From: Corynebacterium mendelii
GTDB lineage: Bacteria > Actinomycetota > Actinomycetes > Mycobacteriales > Mycobacteriaceae
DNA length: 64,000 nt
Direction: 5' to 3'
Assembly: GCF_017307055.1 (NCBI RefSeq)
Contig: NZ_JAFLEQ010000003.1
Span: forward strand, 436,932 to 500,931
In this document: one piece after another, positions 37,027-47,642 of the stretch
How positions within the stretch are numbered: the stretch's first letter is position 1
Layout of the letters: the number at the start of each line of letters is the position of its first letter
Program-made: the position numbers and the translations under genes
The notes under the pieces: model-generated
The model's database searches: none
The model's input: only the letters and a program-made list of their open reading frames with translations
Told to the model about the DNA's origin: nothing

Positions 37027-37620
37027 ATGGCTTACGCTGATGCCCGTCAGGCACTCAAAGACAAGACCCGGCTTGTCCCGGATTTTCCGGAAAAAGGGGT
37101 GCTGTTTGAAGACTTGACCCCGGTACTCGCCGATGCCGAGGCTTTCGCCCTGGTCATTGATGAGCTGGCGGCGGCCGCGAAAGCCTACGGCGCGGAGATG
37201 ATCGGCGGACTGGATGCCCGCGGATTCCTTCTCGGATCGGCAGTCGCCTACAAACTGGGGCTGGGGGTCCTGGCCATCAGGAAACAGGGCAAGCTGCCCC
37301 CGCCGGTCTACAACGAGTCCTATGCCCTGGAATACGGCACCGCCGCACTGGAAGTGCCGAAAAACGCCGATATGGGACTGAAAGGCAAAAACATCGTTCT
37401 CATCGACGATGTGCTGGCCACCGGGGGAACCCTGGCGGCCGCCCGCAACCTGCTGGAACAACACTGCGGCGCGCATGTCAGCGGCCTGGCCGTGGTGTTG
37501 GAAGTGGAGGGGCTGGGTGGCCGGGAGAAAACCACCGGTCTGCCGCTGACCGTCATTGGCACGGATCCTGCCCCCGTCACCGGTCATGGCGCCCGCCCGG
37601 GCCTAGCGCAGGACCGGTGA
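37027..37620 (+). CDS. apt: Adenine phosphoribosyltransferase
   Basis: 197 aa. The PRPP-binding motif is [12 protein letters not shown], and [10 protein letters not shown] and [11 protein letters not shown] are typical of Apt. It salvages adenine to AMP. The C-terminal ~25 residues after VIGTDP are a short extension. It lies six bases before rel, so purine salvage and (p)ppGpp synthesis are co-transcribed, as in mycobacteria. Confidence 0.96.
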   Translation: MAYADARQALKDKTRLVPDFPEKGVLFEDLTPVLADAEAFALVIDELAAAAKAYGAEMIGGLDARGFLLGSAVAYKLGLGVLAIRKQGKLPPPVYNESYALEYGTAALEVPKNADMGLKGKNIVLIDDVLATGGTLAAARNLLEQHCGAHVSGLAVVLEVEGLGGREKTTGLPLTVIGTDPAPVTGHGARPGLAQDR

Positions 37621-37626
37621 CCTGCC

Positions 37627-39897
37627 TTGGCCCAGGACAAGGACAAGAAACCGGCGTCGCCGGTGCGCAGCATGTCGGCGCGGCTGGCCCGCAGTCTCGC
37701 CGGAAACCGGGTGAAAGTCGACCCGGTACTCGATCCGCTGGTAACCATCCACCGCAAAATCCATCCCAAAGCGGATGTGGAACTGATCCAGCGCGCCTAC
37801 CACACCGCGGAAAAACTTCACGACGGGGTGTTCCGCAAATCCGGTGACCCCTACATCACCCATCCGCTGGCGGTGGCCACCATCGCCGCCGAAATCGGCA
37901 TGGACACCACCACCATTGTTGCTGCTCTGCTGCACGACACCGTGGAAGACACCGACTACTCCCTGGAGGATTTAACCGGTGACTTCGGCGCCGAGGTAGC
38001 CCGGCTGGTCGACGGGGTGACCAAACTGGACAAAGTGGCTTTGGGGGCGGCGGCGGAAGCCGAAACCATCCGGAAAATGATTGTGGCGATGTCCCGCGAT
38101 CCGCGGGTCCTGGTGATCAAGGTCGCCGACCGCCTGCACAATATGCGCACCATGCGTTTTTTGCCGCCGGAAAAACAGGCCAAAAAAGCCCGCCAGACCC
38201 TGGAGGTCATTGCGCCGCTGGCCCACCGCCTCGGGATGGCCAGCATCAAATGGGAACTGGAGGATCTGTCCTTTGCGATCCTGTACCCGAAAAAATACGA
38301 CGAGATCGTGCGTCTGGTCGCCGACCGGGCGCCCTCCCGGGACCGGTATCTCGCCGAAATCATCGCCCAGGTGCAGCAAACCATGCGGGACAACCGCATC
38401 CCGGCGGAAGTTCTGGGGCGGCCGAAACACTATTGGTCGATCTACCAGAAAATGGTGGTGCGGGGACGCGACTTCGACGAAATCTTCGATCTGGTCGGGA
38501 TCCGCATCCTGGTCGACAACCTCAACGACTGCTATGCCGCCATCGGGTCGGTGCACTCGCTGTACGCGGCGCTGCCGGGGAGGTTCAAAGACTACATCAC
38601 AGCCCCACGCTTCGGCGTCTACCAGTCGTTGCACACCACGGTGATGGGACCCGGCGGAAAACCGCTGGAAGTCCAGGTCCGCACCCACGAGATGCACTAC
38701 AACGCCGAATTCGGCATTGCCGCCCACTGGCGCTACAAGGAAACCAAGGGCTCCCACAAAGGCTCGGACAAAGAAGTCGACGAGATGGCGTGGATGCGGC
38801 AGCTGCTCGACTGGCAGAAAGAAGCCGCCGACCCCAACGAGTTCCTCGATTCCCTGCGCTATGACCTGCAGGCGAAACAAATCTTCGTGTTCACCCCGAA
38901 AGGTGATGTGGTCAACCTGCCGGTGGATTCCACCCCGGTCGATTTCGCCTACGCTGTCCACACCGAGGTCGGCCACCGCTGTATCGGGGCGAAAGTCAAC
39001 GGCAAACTGGTGGCCCTGGAATCGCAGCTGAAATCCGGCGACCGGGTGGAGGTGTTCACCTCCAAGGACCAGAATGCCGGCCCATCCAGCGACTGGCAGA
39101 AATTTGTGGTCTCCCCGCGGGCGAAAGCGAAAATCCGCCAATGGTTCGCCAAGGAACGCCGCGAGGAAACCCTGGAAGCCGGACGCGATGCGCTGGCCGC
39201 AGAGGTTCAGCGCGGTGGGCTTCCGATGCACCGGCTGTTTACCGCCCAAACCATGAAGCAGGTGGCCGAGGAGCTTCACTACCCGGACGTCGACGCCCTG
39301 TATACGGCGATTGGCCAGCAGCGGGTGTCTGCCAAACATGTGGTCAACCGGCTGATGGCCACCTTCGGTGACGAATCCGACGCCGAGGACCAACTGGTTG
39401 CCCGCACCCCGTTCAGTGAGCTGAAAACCAAAAAAGTCAGCCCCGATGCCACCGGCATCCTGGTGGAAGGCTCCCCGGATGTGATGGCGAAACTGGCCAA
39501 ATGCTGTATGCCGGTACCCGGTGACGCGATCTTCGGTTTCGTCACCCGCGGCGGGGGAGTCAGCGTGCACCGTTCTGACTGCACCAACGCCAAAAAACTC
39601 GAGGATCAGCCCGAGCGTCTCATCACCGTGTCCTGGGCGCGGGACGGGGGCGGTTCATTTGCCGCCACCATCCAATTGGAAGCACTGGACCGCAGTGGTC
39701 TGCTGCTGGAGTTGACGAAGGTCATCAGCGAGCAGAAAGTCGCTGTGGTGTCGATGAATTCCTACGCCGACGACGACCATGTGGCTTTCGCGAAATTCAC
39801 TTTCGAGGTCTCCGACACCAAACAACTGGGAAGCCTGATGACTTCACTGCGCAATATCGAGGGAGTCTACGACGTCTATCGGCTGACCTCCGGCTGA
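37627..39897 (+). CDS. rel: Bifunctional (p)ppGpp synthetase/hydrolase Rel
   Basis: 756 aa from a TTG start six bases after apt. Domains: HD hydrolase (His79, His103-Asp104, Glu107-Asp108 visible), synthetase domain around [13 protein letters not shown] and [20 protein letters not shown] ([22 protein letters not shown]), a zinc-finger/helical region with KCCMPVPGD, and a C-terminal ACT domain. Both active sites look intact, so it should make and degrade the alarmone in response to amino-acid starvation. Confidence 0.97.
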   Translation: MAQDKDKKPASPVRSMSARLARSLAGNRVKVDPVLDPLVTIHRKIHPKADVELIQRAYHTAEKLHDGVFRKSGDPYITHPLAVATIAAEIGMDTTTIVAALLHDTVEDTDYSLEDLTGDFGAEVARLVDGVTKLDKVALGAAAEAETIRKMIVAMSRDPRVLVIKVADRLHNMRTMRFLPPEKQAKKARQTLEVIAPLAHRLGMASIKWELEDLSFAILYPKKYDEIVRLVADRAPSRDRYLAEIIAQVQQTMRDNRIPAEVLGRPKHYWSIYQKMVVRGRDFDEIFDLVGIRILVDNLNDCYAAIGSVHSLYAALPGRFKDYITAPRFGVYQSLHTTVMGPGGKPLEVQVRTHEMHYNAEFGIAAHWRYKETKGSHKGSDKEVDEMAWMRQLLDWQKEAADPNEFLDSLRYDLQAKQIFVFTPKGDVVNLPVDSTPVDFAYAVHTEVGHRCIGAKVNGKLVALESQLKSGDRVEVFTSKDQNAGPSSDWQKFVVSPRAKAKIRQWFAKERREETLEAGRDALAAEVQRGGLPMHRLFTAQTMKQVAEELHYPDVDALYTAIGQQRVSAKHVVNRLMATFGDESDAEDQLVARTPFSELKTKKVSPDATGILVEGSPDVMAKLAKCCMPVPGDAIFGFVTRGGGVSVHRSDCTNAKKLEDQPERLITVSWARDGGGSFAATIQLEALDRSGLLLELTKVISEQKVAVVSMNSYADDDHVAFAKFTFEVSDTKQLGSLMTSLRNIEGVYDVYRLTSG

Positions 39898-39954
39898 GCC
39901 AGGGGGGAGAGAAGCCGAAAAGAAACCACCACCCCGGTGCCTGGAAACAGAAAG

Positions 39955-39985
39955 GATGTTTTCCGCTTTAAGCGGTTGAAACATC
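39955..39985. repeat. Imperfect inverted repeat between convergent rel and secreted-protein gene
   Basis: GATGTTT (39955-39961) pairs with AAACATC (39979-39985), and inner CCGC/GCGG arms close on a TTTAA loop. It could end transcription from either side. Confidence 0.5.
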
Positions 39986-40068
39986 ACAGTTCACATCCAG
40001 TTTCTAAAGCCATCCGGGGTGGTGTTCTCGTCGGGGGTGCCGCAACGGGCAGGCCGGTCGCCTGGTGG

Positions 40069-40851
40069 TTAGCCGGCAGTGGCGGGAGCGGCTGCCGCAT
40101 CCTTGTCAGCGTTTGCGTCAGGTTTTTGCTGTCCACGTTGGGTGAAAGCCTGGAACACCTTGTTGAAGCCTGCGAGGAAGGACGCCATGGTGAGCAGCGT
40201 GGTCAAAGTACTGGTGAACTTGGTGGAGTAGTACTCGAGGTTGGTGGTGCAGTTCGGTTGGCCGTCCTTGCTGTAGACAATCCTGTTACCGAGCGGGTTG
40301 AAAATACCCGTGGTCGACGATCCGGTAGATGAACCCGAGGTATCACCGACATCGATGGCGTCCTTGCATTCGAAGGAGTCTTCTTTTTCACCCTTGTGGA
40401 TCTTGTTGGCGAGATCAACATCGTATTCGGCGTCGGAAATCTTCTGGTTCAGGGTGAACGACATCTTGCGTGCCTGCTTCAGCTCATCGAGAGCATGGTC
40501 ATCGGGCGAAGCAGGAAGATTGTCCAGAATACGATTGATGTTGTTGATGGTTACCTGGGCCTCATCGAGACGGTTGAGGGCCTCAAAAGCGGCGTCGTAG
40601 CCCCAGTCATCCTTTTGCTTGGTCGCTTTCGGCGTCAGCTCGTCAATGGACTTGGTGGCTTTCTCGATCTCTTTTTTAACCGTGCCAATGAGTTTGTCGT
40701 ATTCCTGTTGCGGCGCGGAATCCATGGACCTGGTCAGGGAAGCGAGTGAATCGTCATCGGCGAAAGCCGGAACCGGAGCCAGGCTTGAAGCGGTGGCGAC
40801 AGCAACAGCTGTGATGGAGGCTACTGCGGCCTTGCGGAACTGGTAAGTCAT
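40069..40851 (-). CDS. Secreted protein of an unrecognised family, paralogue A
   Basis: 260 aa. A Sec signal peptide ends at about AFA31. The mature protein is mostly helical and charged (32-150), with a Ser/Gly linker (170-182), a conserved block GNRIVY...C201...EYYS, a hydrophobic stretch TSTLTTLLTMASFLAGFNKVF (213-233) and an Ala/Lys tail. Two cysteines only (Cys162 in FEC and Cys201), so one disulfide is likely. The downstream minus-strand neighbour (41174-41905) has the same plan and signature. No known family is recognised. Start: ATG 40851 for a proper signal peptide; the frame continues upstream to 40896. GC content is lower than in the surrounding housekeeping genes. Confidence 0.85.
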   Translation of the reverse strand: MTYQFRKAAVASITAVAVATASSLAPVPAFADDDSLASLTRSMDSAPQQEYDKLIGTVKKEIEKATKSIDELTPKATKQKDDWGYDAAFEALNRLDEAQVTINNINRILDNLPASPDDHALDELKQARKMSFTLNQKISDAEYDVDLANKIHKGEKEDSFECKDAIDVGDTSGSSTGSSTTGIFNPLGNRIVYSKDGQPNCTTNLEYYSTKFTSTLTTLLTMASFLAGFNKVFQAFTQRGQQKPDANADKDAAAAPATAG

Positions 40852-41173
40852 CAGAAAAAGTGTGCTTCCTGTCAGTCGGCTAAAAGAAAACGGCAACAGG
40901 CTCGGCGCCTGGCGTCCTATGGAGTCTATCGCCTCAAGGTACCCGAGAAGTTACGGGTCGGGCGGAAAAAGCTTGAAAAATACGTTTCCGGACCCGGGTG
41001 TGAACGCAACCGGACCCCGTCGGAACCAGAAACTGGAACCGGCGGGGTCCGGGAATGCCTGAGCTGTAACGACCGCAACCGCCCGGTGGGCGGAGTGGAT
41101 CAAGTCCTCGCGCAAGCCAAACAGCTGGAATCAGAGATTCCGGCTGTTGACTTGTCAGTGGGAAACGATCAGA
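40852..41173. other. Intergenic region between the secreted paralogues, 322 bases
   Basis: Holds the stem-loop that ends paralogue B (41011-41051) and the promoter and long leader of paralogue A. No gene. The two paralogue genes are therefore separate transcription units. Confidence 0.5.
41011..41051 (-). terminator. Stem-loop terminator after secreted paralogue B
   Basis: Nine-base perfect outer arms (41011-41019 with 41043-41051) and inner GGAACCAG/CTGGAACC pairing give a long, stable stem. No clear T-run follows. Confidence 0.55.
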
Positions 41174-41905
41174 TTAGGCCGGGGCACCGGGGGCGGCCTT
41201 CATGACCACGTCGGAGATCTTGGTGGCGGTGGTGATCAGGGTCAGCACGGTGCCGAGAACGGCAACCAGCTTGGTCAGCATGTCGGTGTAGTACTCGCGG
41301 TTGGAGACACACTCTTTCTTGCCGTTTTTGTAGACAACGCGGTTACCGGAGGAGGTGAAGAAGGACTTCAGGCCAGCGGTGGTGGAGCCTTCGGTGACCT
41401 TGTCTTTTTTCTTGTCGAAGTTGGTTGCACCGGGGCACTCGAACTTGGAGTCCTCGGCCTTCTTCTTCGCGGCGCGGGCTTCTGTGAGGTAAGTATCAAC
41501 GCGGGTCAGAGCGGTCTTGGCATCGTTCAGCGCAGTCTGAGCGGAGCCGAGAGTTCCGTAGTTACCGTCATCGTTGCCTTTGCCCTCAACGCTTTCCAGG
41601 TAGCCCTCGGCCAGTTTGATGAGGCCGTCAGCTTCAGAAGCCTTGGTGCGGGCCTGGCTGACTTTCAGGTCAGCATCGTCGTTGCCGGAAACCGATGTGG
41701 AGGTGGACTCGATCTCGGCCATCTTGGCAGCGTAAGCAATTTTGATCTGAGTCAGGCCGGATTCGACTGCGCCCTTACGGGTGGTGTACTGATCGTCGGA
41801 GGCTGCGAAAGCGGTGGGGGCCATGCTCGGGACGGCAACCGGGGTGACGGCCAGGGCCATGGCGGTGCCGACAGCGGCGATGGACTTGCGGACGTTCAGC
41901 TTCAT
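41174..41905 (-). CDS. Secreted protein of the same unrecognised family, paralogue B
   Basis: 243 aa. Signal peptide ends at about AFA34. A helical, Lys/Ala-rich region (36-155) with a possible coiled coil, then FEC (Cys157), the shared block GNRVVYKNG-KEC199-SNREYY, a hydrophobic segment LTKLVAVLGTVLTLITTATKISDVV (210-234) and a Pro/Ala tail. Cysteine spacing (42 residues; 39 in paralogue A) and the GNR-VY and EYY signatures show common descent despite weak similarity elsewhere. A TTGCCA-16-TACCCT promoter candidate is in the upstream region. AAGGA precedes the ATG. Localisation to the cell envelope is an inference from signal peptide and C-terminal hydrophobic segment. Confidence 0.85.
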   Translation of the reverse strand: MKLNVRKSIAAVGTAMALAVTPVAVPSMAPTAFAASDDQYTTRKGAVESGLTQIKIAYAAKMAEIESTSTSVSGNDDADLKVSQARTKASEADGLIKLAEGYLESVEGKGNDDGNYGTLGSAQTALNDAKTALTRVDTYLTEARAAKKKAEDSKFECPGATNFDKKKDKVTEGSTTAGLKSFFTSSGNRVVYKNGKKECVSNREYYTDMLTKLVAVLGTVLTLITTATKISDVVMKAAPGAPA

Positions 41906-42396
41906 GTAGGTATTCCTTCTCGTATGGTGAAGCGGACAACTTCTGCAAGGGTAGTCATTTTCTTGACGATGGCAACCCTTGGACACTTGCGTATCGGCGT
42001 GGCAGCAGCGGCTGTTACGCCGTCTACCGGAAAGCGGAGGCCTCCCAGTTGTCCGGTCAACAGTTCAGTTGTGGACCGGAGCCCACTATACAGGTCCGTT
42101 GCTTTACGCCGCTAATAATTTTTTTAGTGGCCTGCTCATAAAATCCCTAACCGTGAACAGATCGTTTGCAGCGCTTGTTATGGGAGTGCGGTTACAGGGG
42201 GTTTCGAAGGTGTATCGGCTCTGCATCTGTTGCGGTGCCTGTGGGGGTGGGTACGGGGTAGTTAGTGGCAGGTAGTGGATGCGTGGCCGGGGGAAGTGGT
42301 GGAGGAAGTGGTGCCATTGTCTGTGAATGACAGCGTGCTGCCCCCAGGCTGTGCATCCCCGACGAATTGGTTCGTCATCGTATTCAACTGGGAGGT
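41906..42396. other. Intergenic region upstream of paralogue B, 491 bases
   Basis: An AT-rich patch at 42105-42170 and the promoter candidate of paralogue B at about 41940-41970 (minus strand). Open frames on both strands show no recognisable product. It ends at the ppiB terminator. Confidence 0.45.
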
Positions 42397-42434
42397 AAAA
42401 AATGGCCCGCACCCCGTCATCGGGGGTGCGGGCC
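42397..42434 (-). terminator. Intrinsic terminator of ppiB
   Basis: On the minus strand GGCCCGCACCCC pairs with GGGGTGCGGGCC and ATTTTTTACC follows. It lies about 110 bases after the ppiB stop. Confidence 0.88.
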
Positions 42435-42547
42435 GTGGGGATTGTGTATCCGGCAGTTGTCGTTCGGGTATCCGGACACACAACCGTCCGAATGCCACCG
42501 GCCGGTGCGGGGCCAGCAAGGCTGCAGCAGTCGGGGGTCAGTATGTG

Positions 42548-43465
<918 letters not shown>

Positions 43466-43774
43466 CGGGTCACTGCCTTATACACACTCGGTGAATCGGT
43501 ATCGGATGAATTGTGTCAACTGCCACAGCGGACCACGGGCAAACTCCCCACAGTCGTGTGACCGCACGGATTGTACCCGCAGCAGCGACAGTCGGCGAAG
43601 TGCGCCGTGGTGTGGCAGGTGTTTTGTCTGTTATGACCCCGAAAACTGGGGGTGACACCCCGGCTGAGCGGTACCGGATCGGATGGCCGTACCTCCGGTT
43701 GGGGTGGTCCGGGCCGATAGTGCGTGGGGTACCGCCCGTGGGCGGGGACCGGGCCTGGGTCTACCATTTGCCCT
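43466..43774. other. Divergent intergenic region ppiB / MBL hydrolase, 309 bases
   Basis: Holds the ppiB promoter and the -10 (TACCAT, 43762-43767) of the MBL gene. No gene is seen. Confidence 0.45.
43762..43767 (+). promoter_or_regulatory. -10 element of the MBL-fold gene (leaderless)
   Basis: TACCAT with seven bases to the ATG at 43775 and no Shine-Dalgarno, consistent with a leaderless message. Confidence 0.45.
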
Positions 43775-44428
43775 ATGGAGCTTTACGGATGTGTTGCAGG
43801 CCCTTTCCAAACCAACTGCTGGATTGCCGTTGCGGGTAAAGCGCTGACGGTCATCGACCCCGGTATGGGGGCGTTTGCCACCGTTGACGGGTATATCAAA
43901 GACAACGGTTTGCGCCTGGAGAAGGTTATCCTCACCCACGGCCACATCGACCACACCCGCGATGCCGGCAGCCTGCAGCAGGCCTATGACGTTCCGGTGT
44001 TCATCCATGCCGATGATGAATTCATGCTCGACGATCCGGCTGCCGGGGTCTCGGTGCAGGCCATGGCCCTCCATGATGCGGATCATCTGGTCACCGTCGA
44101 TCCGCAGGCCCGGAGCTTTTTCTCCGACGGGGATTCCATCACCATCGGCGGAGAGAGCTTTGCTGTCCACCATGCGCCGGGGCACTCGCCTGGTTCGGTG
44201 CTGCTGGTGGGTAAAACCCTGTGTTTTAGCGGTGACGTTTTGTTTAAAGGATCGATCGGCCGGACCGATCTGCCGCGTTCCAGCTGGCCGCAGATGGACA
44301 ACACCCTGGAGAACAAGGTCTGGCCGCTCGATGACGGACTGCAGATTCTTCCTGGCCACGGTCCGTCGAGCACCATGAAATCGGAGCGCGCCACCAATCC
44401 GTTCCTGCGCAAGTTCCACAACCGGTAG
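43775..44428 (+). CDS. MBL-fold metallo-hydrolase, glyoxalase II-like
   Basis: 217 aa. The metal motif THGHIDH (His55, His57, Asp59, His60) is complete, with further ligands in HAPGHSPGS and the Asp of FSGDVLF. Family members include hydroxyacylglutathione hydrolases and other thioesterases; the corynebacterial substrate is unknown, and mycothiol rather than glutathione is the thiol here. It lies upstream of hisS as in M. tuberculosis (Rv2581c). It has no ribosome-binding site and is probably leaderless. Confidence 0.92.
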   Translation: MELYGCVAGPFQTNCWIAVAGKALTVIDPGMGAFATVDGYIKDNGLRLEKVILTHGHIDHTRDAGSLQQAYDVPVFIHADDEFMLDDPAAGVSVQAMALHDADHLVTVDPQARSFFSDGDSITIGGESFAVHHAPGHSPGSVLLVGKTLCFSGDVLFKGSIGRTDLPRSSWPQMDNTLENKVWPLDDGLQILPGHGPSSTMKSERATNPFLRKFHNR

Positions 44429-44536
44429 CGGCCCTTGGGACCAGGCCGGCCGGTGTTGCTGGCTGTCGTGCCGCCCCTGGCAATCGTTATTGCTTTGCCG
44501 GGGAGGGCACCTGGCCGCGGAAGCGGTCATCTCGCC

Positions 44537-44542
44537 TATACT
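44537..44542 (+). promoter_or_regulatory. -10 element of hisS (leaderless)
   Basis: TATACT, a consensus corynebacterial -10, ends eight bases before the GTG at 44551. There is no Shine-Dalgarno. Confidence 0.6.
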
Positions 44543-44550
44543 GTGCGCCC

Positions 44551-45828
44551 GTGAGCCAAGCGAAGAAAACATCCTTTTCCGCCCCCAAAGGCGTCCCCGA
44601 CTACGTTCCCCCGTCATCGGCAGCATTTTTGCATGTCAGGGACACATTCAGCCATCAGGCCCGGTTGGCCGGCTACGAGCACATCGAGCTGCCGATCTTC
44701 GAGGACACCGCTCTGTTTGCCCGCGGAGTCGGTGAATCCACCGATGTGGTCAGCAAAGAGATGTACACCTTCGCCGACAAAGGTGACCGGTCGGTGACGC
44801 TGCGTCCGGAAGGTACCGCCGGAGTGATGCGTGCGGTGATCGAACACAATCTGGACCGCGGTCAGCTGCCGGTGAAAATGACCTACGCCGGACCTTTTTT
44901 CCGCTACGAACGCCCGCAGGCCGGGCGCTACCGGCAACTGCAGCAGGTCGGTGTGGAAGCCATCGGCGTGGATGATCCGGTCCTTGATGCAGAGGTCATT
45001 GCCCTGGCCGACCGCTGCTACAAGTCGGTGGGGCTTACCGGTTACCGGCTGGAGATCACCAGCCTGGGCGATCATTCCTGCCGTCCGGCCTACCGGCAGA
45101 AACTGCAGGACTTCCTGCTCGACCTGCCGCTGGATGAGCAGACCCGCCACCGGGCGCAGATCAACCCGCTGCGGGTGCTCGACGACAAACGTGCTGAAGT
45201 GCGGGAGATGACCGCCGACGCGCCGCTGATGCTGGACCATCTCTCAGCCGAATGCCGCGAGCATTTCGAGACCGTTACCGGGCTGCTCGATGAGATGGGC
45301 GTGGACTATGTCATCAACAAACGGCTGGTCCGCGGGCTGGACTACTACACCAAGACCTGTTTCGAATTCGTCCACGACGGACTCGGCGCCCAGTCGGGTA
45401 TTGGTGGCGGCGGCCGCTACGACGGTTTGATGGCGCAACTGGGCGGACAGGATTTGTCCGGCATCGGTTTCGGCCTCGGGGTCGACCGCACCATTCTCGC
45501 GCTGGAGGCTGAAGGCGTCGGCCCGGTCGACAGCTCCCGCTGCGATATCTACGGTGTCGCCATGGGGGATGCGGCCCGCATCAAACTCGGTGCGATCACC
45601 CATGTGTTGCGCACCCATGGTCTTCGGGCGGACATGAGTTTCGGCCAGCGGGGTTTGAAAGGCGCGATGAAAGGTGCCGACCGGGCGGGCGCGAAATTTG
45701 CGCTTGTCATCGGTGACCGGGAACTGGAAACCTCGACTGCGGCTGTCAAAGATCTGGCCGCCCACACTCAGGAGGACGTCTCCTTTGACCGTTTGACTGA
45801 CTACCTGGCAACCAAACTGGGCCGCTGA
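44551..45828 (+). CDS. hisS: Histidine-tRNA ligase
   Basis: 425 aa. Class II motifs are visible: motif 2 [19 protein letters not shown], the histidine-specific [15 protein letters not shown] and GGGGRYDGL, and motif 3 [15 protein letters not shown]. The C-terminal anticodon domain is complete. Charges tRNA-His. A strong terminator follows. The start GTG 44551 is the one placed by the -10 hexamer eight bases upstream. Confidence 0.97.
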   Translation: MSQAKKTSFSAPKGVPDYVPPSSAAFLHVRDTFSHQARLAGYEHIELPIFEDTALFARGVGESTDVVSKEMYTFADKGDRSVTLRPEGTAGVMRAVIEHNLDRGQLPVKMTYAGPFFRYERPQAGRYRQLQQVGVEAIGVDDPVLDAEVIALADRCYKSVGLTGYRLEITSLGDHSCRPAYRQKLQDFLLDLPLDEQTRHRAQINPLRVLDDKRAEVREMTADAPLMLDHLSAECREHFETVTGLLDEMGVDYVINKRLVRGLDYYTKTCFEFVHDGLGAQSGIGGGGRYDGLMAQLGGQDLSGIGFGLGVDRTILALEAEGVGPVDSSRCDIYGVAMGDAARIKLGAITHVLRTHGLRADMSFGQRGLKGAMKGADRAGAKFALVIGDRELETSTAAVKDLAAHTQEDVSFDRLTDYLATKLGR

Positions 45829-45872
45829 AACCGTGAAAAACAACAAAAAGACAAGGTTTTTGCCTTGACTTT

Positions 45873-45905
45873 CCCGCCCGTGGTGTGTGCCACGGGCGGG
45901 TTTTT
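45873..45905 (+). terminator. Intrinsic terminator of hisS
   Basis: 11-bp perfect arms (45873-45883 with 45890-45900) and five T residues. A second small hairpin (ACAAGG/GCCTTG with a T-rich loop) precedes it at about 45851-45867. Confidence 0.92.
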
Positions 45906-45934
45906 GGTGTTCGCCGCCTGGGCCGGCGGTTGGC

Positions 45935-46684
45935 CTAATAGTCGACGGCTGCCAGAAGACGCGGAATATCGGAGGCGACGACAATCTGGATGGGACGTTG
46001 GGTCGGGCGGCCGTGTTCGGTGATGATCAGCGCGGCAGGCGAGTGGCCGCTGTCGTCGAGTTTGTTGAAGCGGGTCAGTGCCTGCGGGGCGGTGACGTCT
46101 TTGGCCACCAGCTCCGCCCGGTCAGAGGCCGACAGGTACTGCTGGACATCGGCGACGGTGGTGGCGTTGATGGTGTTGTTGTCGGAGAGATCATTGGCCA
46201 GCCATTTGGCGATGGCCTGCACGGTGAGAAGATAGACGAATTTATCCCCGTCATAGACAGGAAAGCGCGCGTAGCCGGTTTTCCTCACCGCCGCCAGTAC
46301 CTCGTCCAGATGCGTGGCTGGGGTTAATGTGACAACCTCGGTGTGGCCCAAAATGCTGACCACCCGGGTATCGGCGGTGACGACGTCGCGGATGCCCTCG
46401 ATTTTTTCCACCACATCGGCGCGCGGATCGGCAATCGGTTCGCCGTCTTTGTAGCGGTCGTGGCTGATGGCGTTGCGCAGCCGGGCGTAGGCGAACAGCG
46501 ACTCGGCGATATCGTCGGTGATCAGGTGGGTGCGGCGGGCTTTTTTCACGACCTCGGTGAAATAGACCCCGGGGCGCATGTTCAACTCTTCCCGCAGGGT
46601 CTGCTCGATACCGTTGAAGGCCGCGATGAAACGCTCCGCCCGGGTGATGGTCTCGCCATGGTCGTTGCTTGTTGATTCACTCAC
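45935..46684 (-). CDS. HEPN-like N-terminal domain with CBS pair
   Basis: 249 aa from GTG 46684. The N-terminal helical region (~10-100) contains RLRNAISHDRY, a HEPN-type R-x4-H motif (Arg70, His75). Two CBS domains follow (about 103-165 and 185-245), with typical ends such as GYARFPVYDGDKFVYLLT. CBS pairs bind adenosyl nucleotides, so a nucleotide-controlled HEPN activity is possible, but whether this HEPN-like segment cleaves RNA is unknown. A TAGGCT hexamer six bases before the GTG and no Shine-Dalgarno suggest a leaderless message. It lies opposite hisS (convergent), downstream of the hisS terminator. Confidence 0.82.
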   Translation of the reverse strand: MSESTSNDHGETITRAERFIAAFNGIEQTLREELNMRPGVYFTEVVKKARRTHLITDDIAESLFAYARLRNAISHDRYKDGEPIADPRADVVEKIEGIRDVVTADTRVVSILGHTEVVTLTPATHLDEVLAAVRKTGYARFPVYDGDKFVYLLTVQAIAKWLANDLSDNNTINATTVADVQQYLSASDRAELVAKDVTAPQALTRFNKLDDSGHSPAALIITEHGRPTQRPIQIVVASDIPRLLAAVDY

Positions 46685-47053
46685 GCCCCCAGCCTAGGAA
46701 AAAGTGGTGCCCCCGGGCGAGGTGGCCGCGGCGGGAGAGCTTCTGCGCCGGCACCGCGGGGCTGGAACCGGAAAACTTGTCACACCCGGTGTGCCGAAGG
46801 GGTCTGCGGGACAAGCCCCCGCCGGGAGCCGGGCAAAGCAAAAAAGGGAAGGGTGATGGTGGCCGAAATCGCACCCCGTGTGTCACACTGGTGAACAAAA
46901 GACACCGTGCGCAACACCGGTGGTGTTGGTGTTTGAAGGAATGGACCACCGGCCGCACGTCCCGTGCCGGGCTCACAGTTGCTGCCCCCAGCGGGTGCGC
47001 GGGCGGATTGTGCCGGTTGCGTGCAAAAGAAAATGTAAGGGACCCAGACCGTT
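46685..47053. other. Divergent intergenic region, 369 bases
   Basis: Contains the TAGGCT hexamer for the HEPN-CBS gene (46691-46696, minus strand) and the promoter of the secreted four-cysteine protein. No gene is seen. Confidence 0.45.
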
Positions 47054-47608
47054 ATGACCCGAGTGAAAAAACGTCTTTCAATGGTTGCGGCAGCCGTGGC
47101 CAGTTCCGTGGCGCTGGTGGCCTTTCCCGCCCCGGCGGCAGCCGGACCGCTCCACGACTACGCGACCAGCTGGCTGTCGCTGTCGTCACAGGTTCTCGGC
47201 GGCGGGACAACCCGTCTGCCCGCCAACCCCCTGGCGCCGACAGTGCAGCGCACCCCGGATGTCGCGGGGGGAAATCTTGCTGCCCGGCTGCCGCGTGACG
47301 GGCAGACCGGACAGCCGCTGACAGTGCTCGGGGCCACCGGTACGGTGTGCCGGACATTCAACGCCTACGGCACCCGGATCGTGGTGGCGGGACCCGATAC
47401 CAGCTGCGGGTTCGCCATGAAGGTGTTCGCCACCTCGATGACAGGTGCCGATCCGGCCAAAAACATCCACTACTCCTCGCCGCGGACAATGACCGTGACC
47501 TCGCCTGCGACCGGGCGACAGTACAACATGATCTGTACCGAACATGATGGGACGCTGTTTGTGTGCGCCGACCGGGACGGCGGTACCGCCCAGGTGTGGG
47601 CCTGGTAG
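47054..47608 (+). CDS. Secreted four-cysteine protein of unknown function
   Basis: 184 aa. A Sec signal peptide ends at about AAA30. The mature protein has four cysteines (99, 118, 161, 171) placed as VCRTF...SCGF...MICTEHDG...VCADRDGG, so two disulfides are likely. The last 25 residues are Gly/Asp-rich and end VWAW. It is not recognised as a known family; corynebacteria secrete many such small proteins. It is convergent with the TetR gene. The ATG has AAGGGA about 12 bases upstream, a weak ribosome-binding site. Confidence 0.82.
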   Translation: MTRVKKRLSMVAAAVASSVALVAFPAPAAAGPLHDYATSWLSLSSQVLGGGTTRLPANPLAPTVQRTPDVAGGNLAARLPRDGQTGQPLTVLGATGTVCRTFNAYGTRIVVAGPDTSCGFAMKVFATSMTGADPAKNIHYSSPRTMTVTSPATGRQYNMICTEHDGTLFVCADRDGGTAQVWAW

Positions 47609-47642
47609 ATCCGCCGGGGTGGCTGCGCGGGCTTTCGGCCGG

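Noticed and set aside
42104-42481. Minus-strand 125-codon frame between ppiB terminator and paralogue B
   Set aside because: It runs through the ppiB terminator hairpin and has no ribosome-binding site or family likeness.
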